Shown: piece after piece, positions 37,401-44,992 of the stretch
How positions within the stretch are numbered: the first letter of the stretch is position 1
Layout of the letters: each line of letters starts with the position of its first letter
Assembly: GCA_042095135.1 (NCBI GenBank)
Contig: JBELBV010000007.1
Coordinates: forward strand, 1 to 64,000
Direction of reading: 5' to 3'
DNA length: 64,000 nt
Source: UA16 sp042095135
GTDB lineage: Bacteria > Bacteroidota > Bacteroidia > Flavobacteriales_D > Sanyastnellaceae
The notes under the pieces: model-generated
Database searches by the model: none
What the model was told of the DNA's origin: nothing
What the model saw: only the letters and a program-made list of their open reading frames with translations
Program-made: the position numbers and the translations under genes

Positions 37401-38958
37401 TCATCATGATTTTCCAGAGAGGTGAGGGGTCGCCGTTGCTCAAGCGCAACTGCGTGATGCTCGACTTGAGCATCTTAAGCATCAGCGCATCCGGGGCGGT
37501 GTAACCGTCCTGCGAAATCGTTCCCACCTGGTAGGTCTCTCCGCCCAGCGTGTATTCGTAGGCCACCGCGAGGACCTCCGCGTTGTTCAGTGCTTGACGC
37601 AAAGAGATAAATCCAAGCCGCGCGTTGTACGTGAATTCGGTCGGCGCCAGCTTCCGCGCATTTCCGACGCGCTCATAGTGAATGCCTTGGGTCAATCCCA
37701 AGCCCATGCCAGCGATGGCACCGTTCGCCCCGGTAAATCCAAGAACATTCGGATCGTTGACCATCATATCAAACAGCTGGTTGTTCGCGTTGGTGGGGTT
37801 GCGCTGGGCCGTGACGGAATCGCCAACGAGGGTTTCGACCGGCAAGTTGGACGACACGTAGTCGGGGTGCTCACCGAGGTCGGTGAATCCGATGACGTTA
37901 CGCACGTCTTGGGTGTTGGCCTGGGTATTGACCACCCACACCTCAATCCTCGTAATGTTCACTCCCGAATTCGGAACCGGCAAGCTTTGCATGGCCTCGT
38001 CGTATTGATCGAGGAAGTACTGCGAGAGGAAGTAGTGCCGGTTGGCTTCGTAGTCATCAGCACGGATATTGAACTCTTGCGTTTGGGCGCCGCCCTCGAC
38101 TTCGATTTCCTTGCGTTCCCCTTTTTGCTGGGAGAATACGGTCGTGTTATACAGCCGTCCCCACTGGGTCTCAAGCTTGACTCCGAACAAACTCTGGCTC
38201 CCCGTAATCAGGGTGCCCGGAAGAGGCATGGAAATGTGCCCCGCCTCGAAGTTTTTCAAGATATCGTCTTCTTCGCCCTGGAAGCCGATGTTCATCTGGT
38301 TCTCAAAATCAAACAGGGCTTCGGTGTTGTAATTGGTCCCAAGGTCAATCTTATCGCCAATTTTTCCCCCGATGTTCAGCTGGATGCGCTGGTCAAAATC
38401 AAATGTCGTGATGCGGCGCTGGCGTTCGGGGATCCGAGGGTTTTCGGTGTCGGAAATGTTGATGCCAAACGTGAGTTCAGCCGAACCTTGGGGCTTAATC
38501 TCAATCTCGTTGCTGCCGAAGATCGTCTCGAACAGCTCGCTATCCACCGTCAACTTTGGGGCGAACGCGCGCTCCGCTTCATCGTCTTCGACTTGGAGGT
38601 CATTCCAATATTCCGACAGGTTGCCGGTGATATCGTAGTCGAGGTATTCATCGAGCGTTAAGAACGTCGATGGTCGGTACAACAATGTGTCGCCAATGCG
38701 TTGCTGAATGCTGTACAGGCCCGTAGTTTCGTCGAAGACAATTTCATAGTTGAAGTTCTCCGGCCAGGCAAAATCAAAGCCCGCTGGACTTTCCGTTGGA
38801 TTGTATTGATCCTCTCCGCCGAAGGGGAACGGCAAGATGATGGGAAGTGAGTCGCTCGCCGTTTCCTCCGTGGATTGAGCCCACACGCCTGAAAACAAAG
38901 AAAGCCCTAGGAACAGGGCAAAAATATGTGCAAAACGGGGCGTCTCGATCATCATCAC
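31462..38958 (-). CDS. sprA: SprA, outer membrane translocon of the type IX secretion system
   Basis: A 2498-residue protein, the size expected for SprA/Sov, the very large beta-barrel through which T9SS cargo crosses the outer membrane. A signal peptide (MMMIETPRFAHIFALFLGLS, then LFSGVWAQ) precedes sequence with repeated family blocks: GKIGDKIDLGTNYNTEALFDFENQ-type segments near residue 200, YQLGRVRIINDGLLESG, and a C-terminus ending in the barrel-type FNLNQ. An insertion-like Gly/Arg/Asp-rich segment at about residues 1657-1732 includes three SARGGG units and has no evident structure. The start overlaps ruvA by 4 bp. The cargo proteins in this window all depend on this translocon. Partners such as GldK-N, PorV and SprE/T are elsewhere. 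Confidence 0.96.
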   Translation of the reverse strand: MMMIETPRFAHIFALFLGLSLFSGVWAQSTEETASDSLPIILPFPFGGEDQYNPTESPAGFDFAWPENFNYEIVFDETTGLYSIQQRIGDTLLYRPSTFLTLDEYLDYDITGNLSEYWNDLQVEDDEAERAFAPKLTVDSELFETIFGSNEIEIKPQGSAELTFGINISDTENPRIPERQRRITTFDFDQRIQLNIGGKIGDKIDLGTNYNTEALFDFENQMNIGFQGEEDDILKNFEAGHISMPLPGTLITGSQSLFGVKLETQWGRLYNTTVFSQQKGERKEIEVEGGAQTQEFNIRADDYEANRHYFLSQYFLDQYDEAMQSLPVPNSGVNITRIEVWVVNTQANTQDVRNVIGFTDLGEHPDYVSSNLPVETLVGDSVTAQRNPTNANNQLFDMMVNDPNVLGFTGANGAIAGMGLGLTQGIHYERVGNARKLAPTEFTYNARLGFISLRQALNNAEVLAVAYEYTLGGETYQVGTISQDGYTAPDALMLKMLKSSITQLRLSNGDPSPLWKIMMKNVYSMQAFGLSQENFRLNIWYNDPATGVDLNYIPRNPLDGTLLIQLLGMDRLDINGMNQPDGVFDFVDNAATMGGTIHSQNGRIFFPSAEPFGSNLAQEIEERVEDPDLAANLIESIVFQPLYDSTKTAAQQIPSLNRFSIKGEFQSQTSSEIALQAMNIPEGSVTVTAGGVRLIENQDYTVDYQLGRVRIINDGLLESGRNIKVSLESNSLFSIQTKTMMGTRFDYAIGDRFNMGATMLNLRERPLTQKVNIGNEPVNNSIVGADFSYQSESQFLTELVDALPFYETSAASSIDIAAEAAYLIPGHSRAIGQDGNAYIDDFEGSQSAIDIRSVNRWFLASTPKLQPNLFPEGNLEDSLIYNYNRAALSWYTVDPQFFRGSGLQDGQVSAEIKSDHRTREVLEGEVFPNRELPTGTPPNIPTLDLNFRPEERGQYNYEVPEGADGISAGLTVEGALADPSSRWGGVQRALTTTDFEMANIEYLQFWLMDPFNEDSENFTGGDFYINLGNVSEDVLNDSQLSYENGLPSANNPDLPTLEGVWGVYPDPTTFNVVNAFDNTSGDYELQDVGLDGMPDAEEQGFFSEWLSDIADWVTPDAYADIISDPSADNFRYFRDPEAQANEETILQRYERFNGYENNSNTGSPNGYPVTSTTIPNTEDINQDITLSTIESYFQYKVSLRPQDLGEYNIGSNYITDTFEQVVTTADDQDRTIRWYQFKIPVREFDNRIGGITDFRSIRFIRMFMNGWTEPVTLRFARLELIRGEWRRYLESLAGPQEVEPDDPSSTSFAISAVNIEENGNREPVPYVTPPGIIREIDVGTANQRRLNEQSLEMAVCGLKDGDARGAYRNINFDMRMYKRLRMYVHAEAGPDGTPLNDDDLTCFIRLGNDFENNYYEYEIPMKVTPWNTGDEDLIWPAQNNIDIEFRKLQNLKIERPPGFPLFEEYEGLDSEYDARLAVKGNPNLANVVMVMVGVRNPDKDDNVFDSDDDGLDKCSVVWVNEMRLADFNQKGGWAVTAQMNAKLADLGNVSVAANMSTPGFGGLEQRIQERQRETIQAIDASGTLQLGKLLPKKLGVTLPMYLGYSQEVSTPQFDPLSPDIEMAEQQGLSEERQNNAQTVNQLKSINFSNIKIDPQFGSGGAGSRDRNRDRGGAGAGVRGGEDGKGGKGGDKNGDVTDGNVDMGGGRGGSARGGGSARGGGSARGGGSGSGFGLLKLFNPGNFSANFSYIEAFNRDVNTEYQINREFRGGLNYNFSHSPKNFTPFRKVGFIRKYEALKWLSDFNFYLFPKQFTVGTQMNRIYETSRVRNNTEELLGIETDLLINTQVMKTWQWSRNYALKYDLTKALKFDYTGQAQALVGEPAGEINREDADAYQAYKDSVLVNLQNAGEITMYNHNVTGTYKLPFDKLPIVNFISSDIRYQGSYRWDRAPFSQDSLGNTIQNSRNLSLNAQANFANLYKKIPGVKDLLNPPRRAPTRNEIRNEDRDGFGNAEEEEKIKLEINPLATLVRLIASVQNVSGTFSRNEGMLLPGYGRRARFVGMDEQLLAPGALFVLGHQNTNWQGVQVRDFATDAAQNGWLVELPLQNQQYNQTYQEQFNVRANLEPIKHLKIELTANRNISQNYTSFFRYDEVLNDFVYDSPNETGQFSATVLSWNTAFVEDDVENEFNSDLWESFLKTHRIIVSQRLNEENYQLDEPENTGYYEGYGGTSQDVTIPAFVAAYLGINPEEVPLDVFNTPVAPNWRVSYDGLTKNEFFKQYFKRFNLNHSYRSTLTTNYVTNLNYAEDANGLPTAIDQSEFGNFISERQFNVVSLSEQLSPLIGVDMTIKTEGENEPQIKVELKRDRNVAFGLTNYQITETKSEGLVIGFGYKFKDVPNPFIKTYGKLPVKMLKETDLVLRADVNVRDNRTIIRKMVERQNQVTAGQKLVSIKMSADLEVSDKLTMRAFYDHQITNPYISTSFATSNIRSGVALRFNLNQ
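33781..33834 (-). repeat. Three 18-bp repeats coding SARGGG in sprA
   Basis: Units 33781-33798, 33799-33816 and 33817-33834 encode SARGGG three times (residues 1709-1726) inside the low-complexity part of SprA. The first two are nearly identical in DNA, the third has diverged. In-frame copy number change here would be tolerated. Confidence 0.85.
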
Positions 38959-39551
38959 AACCGTCTCAATGCGTGTTTGATCAAGTCCTCTACCGCAGTC
39001 ATATCGGGCGAATCCTTCATTATCTGGTCCAGTGTCTTCTCACAACGCGCGCGGTCAAAACCAAGGGTCGTGAGGGCAATTAACGCCTCTTGCCGTGAAT
39101 TATTGTGCCCACCTTGTGCTCCACTTGCAGCAGGCATAGCCGGCGCATCGATGGCGCCCAATTTGTCCTGTAAATCAATGATGATGCGCTGGGCGGTTTT
39201 GGCGCCGATGCCTTTCACGCTTTTCATGGCATTTACATCCCCAGACTGAATGGCTTGAGCAGCTTGGTCCACATTCATCGCGCTCAAAATCATGCGCGCC
39301 GTGCTCGCTCCCACCCCGCTGACACCGAGCAAAAGCAGAAACATGCTGCGCTCCTCGGGCTGACTGAACCCATACAGCAATTGAGCATCTTCCCGAACGA
39401 CCATGTGCGTGTGCAACATCACGTTTTCTTCGTTGCCCAATTGCTCAAAGGTGTTGAGGCTGATGTGCGCCTGGTACCCCACCCCACCGCATTCGACCAC
39501 GGCGTACGTGGGCGTCTTCTCTATCAGCCTTCCCCTCAGGTGATGAATCAT
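38955..39551 (-). CDS. ruvA: Holliday junction branch migration protein RuvA
   Basis: A 198-residue RuvA of normal length. The N-terminal OB fold begins MIHHLRGRLIEKTPTYAVVE; helix-hairpin-helix sequences LLLGVSGVGASTARMIL and MKSVKGIGAKTAQRIIIDL follow, and the flexible linker leads to the C-terminal domain ALIALTTLGFDRARCEKTL, which contacts RuvB. The tetramer binds Holliday junctions in recombination. It overlaps maeB upstream and sprA downstream by 4 bp each, so three unrelated functions are translationally coupled. Confidence 0.96.
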   Translation of the reverse strand: MIHHLRGRLIEKTPTYAVVECGGVGYQAHISLNTFEQLGNEENVMLHTHMVVREDAQLLYGFSQPEERSMFLLLLGVSGVGASTARMILSAMNVDQAAQAIQSGDVNAMKSVKGIGAKTAQRIIIDLQDKLGAIDAPAMPAASGAQGGHNNSRQEALIALTTLGFDRARCEKTLDQIMKDSPDMTAVEDLIKHALRRL

Positions 39552-41821
39552 GCGTTGCTCTTGATTTGTGCATCGACAACGGCCAACCGCACCATGTCGT
39601 GAATTTCGCGGACGGAAGACCCCATTTGCAATACGTGGAACGATTGCCGCATGCCCAACAATACAGGTCCTTGGACTTCGACCCCCGCCATCTCCTGCAG
39701 CAGCTTGTAAGCGATGTTGCCGGCGGCCAGGTTGGGGAAAATCAATGTGTTCACCCGCTTGTTGCGCAGCGTGGAGAACGGAAACGATTCTGAAAGCAGC
39801 TCGTCATTCAAAGCGAAGTTGGCTTGAATCTCTCCGTCCACGATCAAGTCGGGATGGCGCTCCTTCAAAATACGTGCAGCCTCCGCCATTTTCTCCGCAT
39901 CCGCTCCGCCCGCTGAACCGAAATTGGAATAACTCAGCAGCGCAATGCGGGGGACGATGCGCAAGTTGCGCACAGCCTTGGCGGTCAGCGCTGCAATGAA
40001 TGCAATCTCTTCAGCCGTGGGATCCAAGTTTACCGTCGTATCCGCAAAAAACATGGGGCCTCGTTTGGTCTCCAAGATGTACATGCCCGCAACCTTGTCA
40101 ACGTCATCCGCTTTGCCAATCACCTGCAGCGCTGGGCGAATCACGCTCGGATACGTGCGGGTCAACCCGCTGATGAGTGAATCAGCTAGACCCGTGCGCA
40201 CCATCATGGCCCCGTAGTAGTTGCGCTGGCGCATGAGGCGCTCTCCTTCACGGGCGGTCAATCCATGGCGCATACGCAGTTGGAAAAACTCTTCGCCGAA
40301 AGCCTTTCGACGTTCAAATTCTTCGTCGGACCGGGGGTTGATGACTTCGACACCATCCAACTCCAAGCTGTGTTCTTCGATCAACCCATCGATAACGGAA
40401 CGGCGACCCAACAAGATGGGCTGCGCAATCCCCTCTTCGAGGGCCTGTTCTGCCGCCTTCAACACACGGTAGTGATCGGCTTCAGCGAACACCACGCGCT
40501 TCGGCGATTTCTTCGCGCGATCAGCGATGGTTCGGGCGAATCCAGTGTCATATCCGATGCGGTCCAGCAATGCTTTGCGGTAGGCATCCCAATCCTTGAT
40601 TTCGTGTTTGGCAACGCCTGATTCCATCGCTGCTTTGGCCACTGCAGGTGCAACGTAGGTAATGAGACGTGGGTCCAGCGGCTTGGGAATGATGAGATCC
40701 CGCCCAAAAACGAAAGACTGATTCCCGTACGCCTCCGACACCTCATCGGGAACGTTTTCTTTGGCGAGGTCGGCGATGGCACGCACCGCTGCCAGCTTCA
40801 TGGCGTCGTTGATAGCCGTTGCTCGTACATCGAGGGCCCCGCGAAAGATGAACGGGAATCCCAATACGTTGTTCACTTGGTTGGGATGGTCCGAGCGACC
40901 GGTCGCCATGATGATGTCCTCGCGAACTTCCATGGCCGCATCGTACCCAATTTCCGGTTCTGGATTGGCCAACGCGAAGACGATGGGGTTTTTGGCCATT
41001 CCAGCGACCATATCGGGTTCGACCAGGCCGCCTTTGCTCAATCCCAAGAATACATCGGCATCCTTCATAGCCACTTCAAGCGAATCAAACCGGCGGTCAT
41101 TGGCATACCGCTGCTTGGAGGCGTCGAGCCCCTCGCGCCCTGTGTTGATGTGACCTCGGCTGTCGAACACGTCTACTTGATTGGTAGACATACCCAGTTG
41201 TTCGTACAGGTCCAAGCAGCTCATGGCAGCTGCTCCGGCACCGCTCACGACGATGCGAATGTCCTCGATGGATTTCTCGGCCAGTTCCAACGCATTCAGC
41301 AACGCGGCAGCGGAAATGATGGCCGTCCCATGTTGGTCGTCATGCATCACAGGAATATCCAGTTCGGCCTTTAGGCGGCGCTCAATCTCAAACGCCTCTG
41401 GGGCTTTGATATCCTCCAAGTTGATGCCACCAAACGTCGGCGCAATGGCCTTGACCGTGGCGATGAACTGCTCCGGATCACTCGCGTCCACTTCGATGTC
41501 GAACACGTCGATGTCGGCGAATACCTTGAACAAAACGCCCTTACCTTCCATCACCGGCTTGCTCGCCTCCGGACCGATGTCGCCCAAACCGAGCACAGCC
41601 GTACCGTTGGTTATAACCGCTACTAGGTTGCCTTTGGCCGTGTAGTTGTAGACGTCTTCCTTGTTCGCTGCGATGGCTTTGCAAGGCTCCGCAACTCCAG
41701 GACTGTAGGCCAACGCCAGGTCCTTTTGTGAGCTGTACGGCTTCGTAGGGAGGACTTCAATCTTCCCTTTGCGGCCTCTGCTGTGGTAATCGAGCGCTTC
41801 GCGTTTGCTTGATGGGTTCAT
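39548..41821 (-). CDS. maeB: NADP-dependent malic enzyme with phosphotransacetylase-like domain
   Basis: A 757-residue MaeB-type enzyme that converts malate to pyruvate and CO2 with reduction of NADP. Residues about 1-420 are the malic enzyme: LALAYSPGVAEPCKAIA, NLVAVITNGTAVLGLGDIG, the metal/substrate segment VMHDDQHGTAIISAAALLNA and the dinucleotide-binding VVSGAGAAAMSCLDLY. The rest is a phosphate acetyltransferase-like domain (RVVFAEADHYRVLKAAEQAL, AGMYILETKRGPMFFADTTV), regulatory in characterised homologues. Length agrees with the two-domain form. It is the first gene of the maeB-ruvA-sprA-gcvH-vanZ run; a 47-bp gap separates it from the preceding T9SS cargo gene. Confidence 0.95.
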   Translation of the reverse strand: MNPSSKREALDYHSRGRKGKIEVLPTKPYSSQKDLALAYSPGVAEPCKAIAANKEDVYNYTAKGNLVAVITNGTAVLGLGDIGPEASKPVMEGKGVLFKVFADIDVFDIEVDASDPEQFIATVKAIAPTFGGINLEDIKAPEAFEIERRLKAELDIPVMHDDQHGTAIISAAALLNALELAEKSIEDIRIVVSGAGAAAMSCLDLYEQLGMSTNQVDVFDSRGHINTGREGLDASKQRYANDRRFDSLEVAMKDADVFLGLSKGGLVEPDMVAGMAKNPIVFALANPEPEIGYDAAMEVREDIIMATGRSDHPNQVNNVLGFPFIFRGALDVRATAINDAMKLAAVRAIADLAKENVPDEVSEAYGNQSFVFGRDLIIPKPLDPRLITYVAPAVAKAAMESGVAKHEIKDWDAYRKALLDRIGYDTGFARTIADRAKKSPKRVVFAEADHYRVLKAAEQALEEGIAQPILLGRRSVIDGLIEEHSLELDGVEVINPRSDEEFERRKAFGEEFFQLRMRHGLTAREGERLMRQRNYYGAMMVRTGLADSLISGLTRTYPSVIRPALQVIGKADDVDKVAGMYILETKRGPMFFADTTVNLDPTAEEIAFIAALTAKAVRNLRIVPRIALLSYSNFGSAGGADAEKMAEAARILKERHPDLIVDGEIQANFALNDELLSESFPFSTLRNKRVNTLIFPNLAAGNIAYKLLQEMAGVEVQGPVLLGMRQSFHVLQMGSSVREIHDMVRLAVVDAQIKSNA

Positions 41822-41868
41822 CCGTAGCGGTTCGGGTTAGCGGACGGAAAAATGGCGTTTTCGGCGGC

Positions 41869-42636
41869 TTATTGAACCAAAAACTGTTCGGTTACGCGCT
41901 CGCCCTCTGGGGTCGTCAGCGCCAATACGTACATACCCGCTGGGTATGCAGCCGCATCGATGTACACAACACCCTGCTGGGCACGGAGCGTTTGCTGCTC
42001 GACCAACTGGCCGGCTGCATTGTGGATGGTCATTTCAGCCCGCGCCGCACCGTTCAACTGGTACGGGAATGAGGACAGGCCTGTTACCGGCTGTGGGAAC
42101 AAGGGCGTGGTTTCGATGGTCGACTCTTCCACGTTGAGTGCACAGTTTTCGGCATCGAGGCAGTACAAGACTTGCTGGCACGTGCCGGCCTCAACGTCTC
42201 CTACCGGGTGGAAGCAGTATTCCAACGCGGTCACACCCGCTACGCCTGCGGGGTAGTAATCGGCAATAAACGTAGTATCGGTTTCATTGGGAAAGAGCTC
42301 CACCAAGTACCCTTCCGTGGAGAACGAGCTGTACTGACCGTAGGGGTAGCACAAAGGCCCCCAGCAGAAGCGATCGTAGGCTCCAGGTTCATCTTCGTCG
42401 TATGGCAAGTTGTACGGGTTCACCAATTGAATGATGTTGCGTGTGACCATCAAATTCAACGTGTCATCCGTCAGATTGGTCACATCCCAGTGCAAGGCAA
42501 TCTCCTCGTTTTCTGGATCATCAAGTGACCCTTCGAAGACCTCAATCGGGTCAACCAACGTTGGCTGTGCCCACGAAACAGCAGGGCTCATCACCGCACA
42601 AAGCAGGATTGAAAAGAACAGCGTTTTCATCTTCAT
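41869..42636 (-). CDS. Small secreted protein with T9SS type A sorting domain
   Basis: A 255-residue protein with a signal peptide (MKMKTLFFSILLCAVMSPAV, then SWAQ). The mature region (LVDPIEVFEGSLDDPENEEI, ALHWDVTNLTDDTLNLMVTR) looks like a beta-rich domain with several Cys; I recognise no catalytic family. The last about 75 residues (from LFPQPVTGLSSFPYQLNG through AGMYVLALTTPEGERVTEQF) are a type A T9SS C-terminal domain. I choose ATG 42636 over the longer frame start at 42687 because it opens the signal peptide and a TATCTTCG box ends 5 nt upstream. A few related Flavobacteriales proteins with this N-terminal pattern sit beside thioredoxin-like genes, as here, but their function is not known to me. 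Confidence 0.85.
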   Translation of the reverse strand: MKMKTLFFSILLCAVMSPAVSWAQPTLVDPIEVFEGSLDDPENEEIALHWDVTNLTDDTLNLMVTRNIIQLVNPYNLPYDEDEPGAYDRFCWGPLCYPYGQYSSFSTEGYLVELFPNETDTTFIADYYPAGVAGVTALEYCFHPVGDVEAGTCQQVLYCLDAENCALNVEESTIETTPLFPQPVTGLSSFPYQLNGAARAEMTIHNAAGQLVEQQTLRAQQGVVYIDAAAYPAGMYVLALTTPEGERVTEQFLVQ

Positions 42637-42641
42637 GGGGG

Positions 42642-42649
42642 CGAAGATA
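42642..42649 (-). promoter_or_regulatory. Minus-7-like box (TATCTTCG) before T9SS cargo gene
   Basis: Same TATCTTCG octamer as before nadC, ending 5 nt before ATG 42636; predicts a leaderless transcript and fixes the start. Confidence 0.5.
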
Positions 42650-42725
42650 CCGAGATTGGTGTGGATTTTGTGTCTGGAGGAAGACAAGCTTTAACCAGTT
42701 TCCGTTTAATTTGTCTTCGCAAGAA

Positions 42726-43241
42726 ATGAAACACGCCTCCCCTATGCTCCGATTCCAATCCATCCTTCTGCTTATCTGCTCGGTCACCTTGAGCATTGGG
42801 GCTTCGGTAGCCCAGTCACTCCCGTCTGTGCAACTGAAAAACCTTAAAGGAGAAACCATCTCTACCGGTGAGCTGGCTGCGGAAGGGCAGCCCACCCTGA
42901 TTTGCTTTTGGGCCACCTGGTGCAGCCCCTGCAAACGTGAGCTCAACAACTACGCCGAACTCTATGAGGATTGGCAGGACGAGACGGGTGTGAACATTGT
43001 AGCCGTGAGCATAGACGACCAACGCAGCATTCGCCGTGTGGCGCCGTATGTCAACAGCGTGCTGTGGGATTACGACGTACTGCTCGATCCCAACAAAGAT
43101 TTTGCCCGTGCGATGCAAGTGATCAACGTACCGCACACCTTCTTGGTCAATGGCGAAGGGGAAATCGTCTGGCAGCACAACAATTACGCGGACGGCGACG
43201 AAGAGGAGGTATACGAGGAACTCTTGAAGCTCGTCGAATGA
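42726..43241 (+). CDS. TlpA-like thiol-disulfide oxidoreductase
   Basis: A 171-residue exported thioredoxin-fold protein. The N-terminus (MKHASPMLRFQSILLLICSV) is a signal peptide or anchor. The active site is WATWCSPCK with Cys66 and Cys69, and the cis-Pro loop is NVPHTFLVNGEGEIV, both normal for TlpA/ResA proteins that reduce disulfides in the periplasm, for example in cytochrome c maturation. ATG 42726 is preferred over a frame extension to 42525, which would enter the divergent cargo gene. Its stop overlaps the start of the DUF6029 gene (ATGA), so the two are coupled. Confidence 0.9.
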   Translation: MKHASPMLRFQSILLLICSVTLSIGASVAQSLPSVQLKNLKGETISTGELAAEGQPTLICFWATWCSPCKRELNNYAELYEDWQDETGVNIVAVSIDDQRSIRRVAPYVNSVLWDYDVLLDPNKDFARAMQVINVPHTFLVNGEGEIVWQHNNYADGDEEEVYEELLKLVE

Positions 43242-44923
43242 AGCGCATCGCAATCCTCTCCATCGTCACACTGGGCTTGAGCGGAACCGTTTGGAGCCAA
43301 GGCGGTGGTTCAGAAGCCGGGACGGTCACTGGGAATGTTCAGATGCTCTGGCAATCCTACAGCGAAGACCCCGTGATTGGTGCCATCGTCCCCCCGGAAA
43401 AAACTGGCTTCAACGCCTTCGGCAACCTCATCTACAACCAAGGCGGATTCTCAGCCGGCTTGCGCTATGAATCGTATCTATCGGCCGTACTTGGATTTCC
43501 AGGGCGCTTCAAGGGAAGCGGTGTAGGATATCGATTTGCGCGGTATGCCGATCCAGAGGGCAAGGTGGATTTCACCGTGGGCAATTTTTACGAGCAGTTT
43601 GGCAGCGGCATTGTGCTGCGCGCCTATGAAGAACGGGCGCTGGGCATCGACAACGCCCTAGACGGCGTACGGCTCATCCTGCGTCCAGTCGACGGAATCG
43701 AGGTCAAGGCCTTGTATGGCCGGCAGCGTTTGGACTTTGACAGCCGACTCATCAACGGCCCCGGAACGGTTCGTGCCGTGGATGGTACGGTCGACCTCAA
43801 CTACCTGCTCGCTGAGCAAGGAGGGAATGATTGGAAAACCAAGGTCAGCTTGGGAGCGAGTTTCGTGAGCAAGTTCCAATCCGGCGGTACGATCAGCAAG
43901 GACTCCTTGTTGCTGACGCTGCCTGAGAACGTGGGCGCCTGGTCGTACCGACTCGATGCCTTGCGTGGCGGGTGGTCCGCCGGCATTGAATACGCGGGCA
44001 AAATCAACGACCCCAATGCAGACAACGGCTACATCTACCGCAATGGCGAGGCGCTTTTGATGAATTTGGGATACACACAACGCGGATTGGGCGTGAGTTT
44101 GAGCGCCAAGACGGTTGACAACATGAGCTTCCGATCGGACCGAGACGTGCTGCTTTTTGATTTGCCCATCAACTACATCCCGGCGATTACCCAACAGCAC
44201 ACGTACAACCTCGCCGCCACGCTCTACCCATACGCAACCGTCATTTCGGGCGAGTCCAGCGCCAGCGCTGAAATCTTCTACAGCATTCCCAAGGGCACCA
44301 AGCTCGGAGGAAAGTATGGGACCAAAATCAGCGCCAACTTTGCCGCCGCGAATGATTTGGATACGACAAACTTGGCGGGGGTTGAGGGCCTGGTCAACGG
44401 ATACGAACGAAACTCCTGGGGATTTGGCCCTACCAAGTTTGTACGCGATTTCAACGTGCAATTGAGCCGGAAAGAATCGAAAAAGTTCAAGTGGAAGTAC
44501 ACCTACTATAACTTTCAGTTCAATACCCTCGCAACGCCTGTGACCACAACCTTTAAGGGCATTGTCTACGCTGACATTCACGTACTTGAGACGCAAATCA
44601 AAACACGGAAGCGCGAGAGCCTCCGAACGGAATTTCAGGCGCTTTTCACCGAACAAGACAAGGGCGATTGGGCAACCGTCGTGGCCGAATACACGTGGAG
44701 TCCGCACTGGTTTGCGAGCGTGATTGACCAGTACAATTTTGGCAACCCGGATGAAGCCGCTCGGGTGCATTATCTGTATGCTGCGGTGGGTCGAATTGAC
44801 GGCCCTCACCGCTTGTCCATCGGGTATGGAAAGCGGCGGGAAGGCATCTTCTGCATTGGCGGGGTCTGCCGCGCCGTTCCTGCATCCAATGGGTTTGAAG
44901 TGAATTTCTCTTCCAGTTTCTGA
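43238..44923 (+). CDS. DUF6029-family predicted outer membrane barrel
   Basis: A 561-residue protein with signal peptide (MKRIAILSIVTLGLSGTVWS). The mature sequence is a run of amphipathic strands rich in Gly and aromatics (GFSAGLRYESYLSAVLGFPG, FTVGNFYEQFGSGIVLRAYE, KFKWKYTYYNFQFN) and ends with a terminal Phe, as expected for an outer membrane beta-barrel. The GNFYEQFGSGIVLRAYEERALGIDNAL region is the recognisable core of DUF6029, a family restricted to Bacteroidota without known function. Pairing with an upstream TlpA-like gene, coupled by ATGA, is a repeated arrangement in the phylum as I recall it. ATG 43238 replaces longer frame starts inside tlpA. Confidence 0.85.
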   Translation: MKRIAILSIVTLGLSGTVWSQGGGSEAGTVTGNVQMLWQSYSEDPVIGAIVPPEKTGFNAFGNLIYNQGGFSAGLRYESYLSAVLGFPGRFKGSGVGYRFARYADPEGKVDFTVGNFYEQFGSGIVLRAYEERALGIDNALDGVRLILRPVDGIEVKALYGRQRLDFDSRLINGPGTVRAVDGTVDLNYLLAEQGGNDWKTKVSLGASFVSKFQSGGTISKDSLLLTLPENVGAWSYRLDALRGGWSAGIEYAGKINDPNADNGYIYRNGEALLMNLGYTQRGLGVSLSAKTVDNMSFRSDRDVLLFDLPINYIPAITQQHTYNLAATLYPYATVISGESSASAEIFYSIPKGTKLGGKYGTKISANFAAANDLDTTNLAGVEGLVNGYERNSWGFGPTKFVRDFNVQLSRKESKKFKWKYTYYNFQFNTLATPVTTTFKGIVYADIHVLETQIKTRKRESLRTEFQALFTEQDKGDWATVVAEYTWSPHWFASVIDQYNFGNPDEAARVHYLYAAVGRIDGPHRLSIGYGKRREGIFCIGGVCRAVPASNGFEVNFSSSF

Positions 44924-44943
44924 CGAATTCCCCCCGCATACCC

Positions 44944-44951
44944 TATTTTTG
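44944..44951 (+). promoter_or_regulatory. Minus-7 box (TATTTTTG) of the first T9SS thioredoxin
   Basis: Exact TAnnTTTG match 41 nt before ATG 44993, just after the DUF6029 stop. It leaves an AT-rich leader of about 35 nt, long by the standard of this window. Confidence 0.55.
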
Positions 44952-44992
44952 AGGACTTAGTGAGAAATTAATACAACCAAATCGTTAACAAC

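Noticed and set aside
37594..38661. 355-codon plus-strand frame inside sprA
   Set aside because: Antisense shadow of a high-GC coding region; SprA on the other strand is unmistakable.
42525..43241. Longer N-terminal frames for tlpA (42525), DUF6029 (42971), nadC (24874), cytochrome (60167), sugar dehydrogenase (60118) and M20 (54576)
   Set aside because: Each extension runs into a divergent gene, an upstream gene or a promoter box, and places the signal peptide or conserved N-terminus internally.
43658..44809. 383-codon minus-strand frame across the DUF6029 gene
   Set aside because: Shadow frame; the plus-strand barrel protein has a signal peptide and coupled start.
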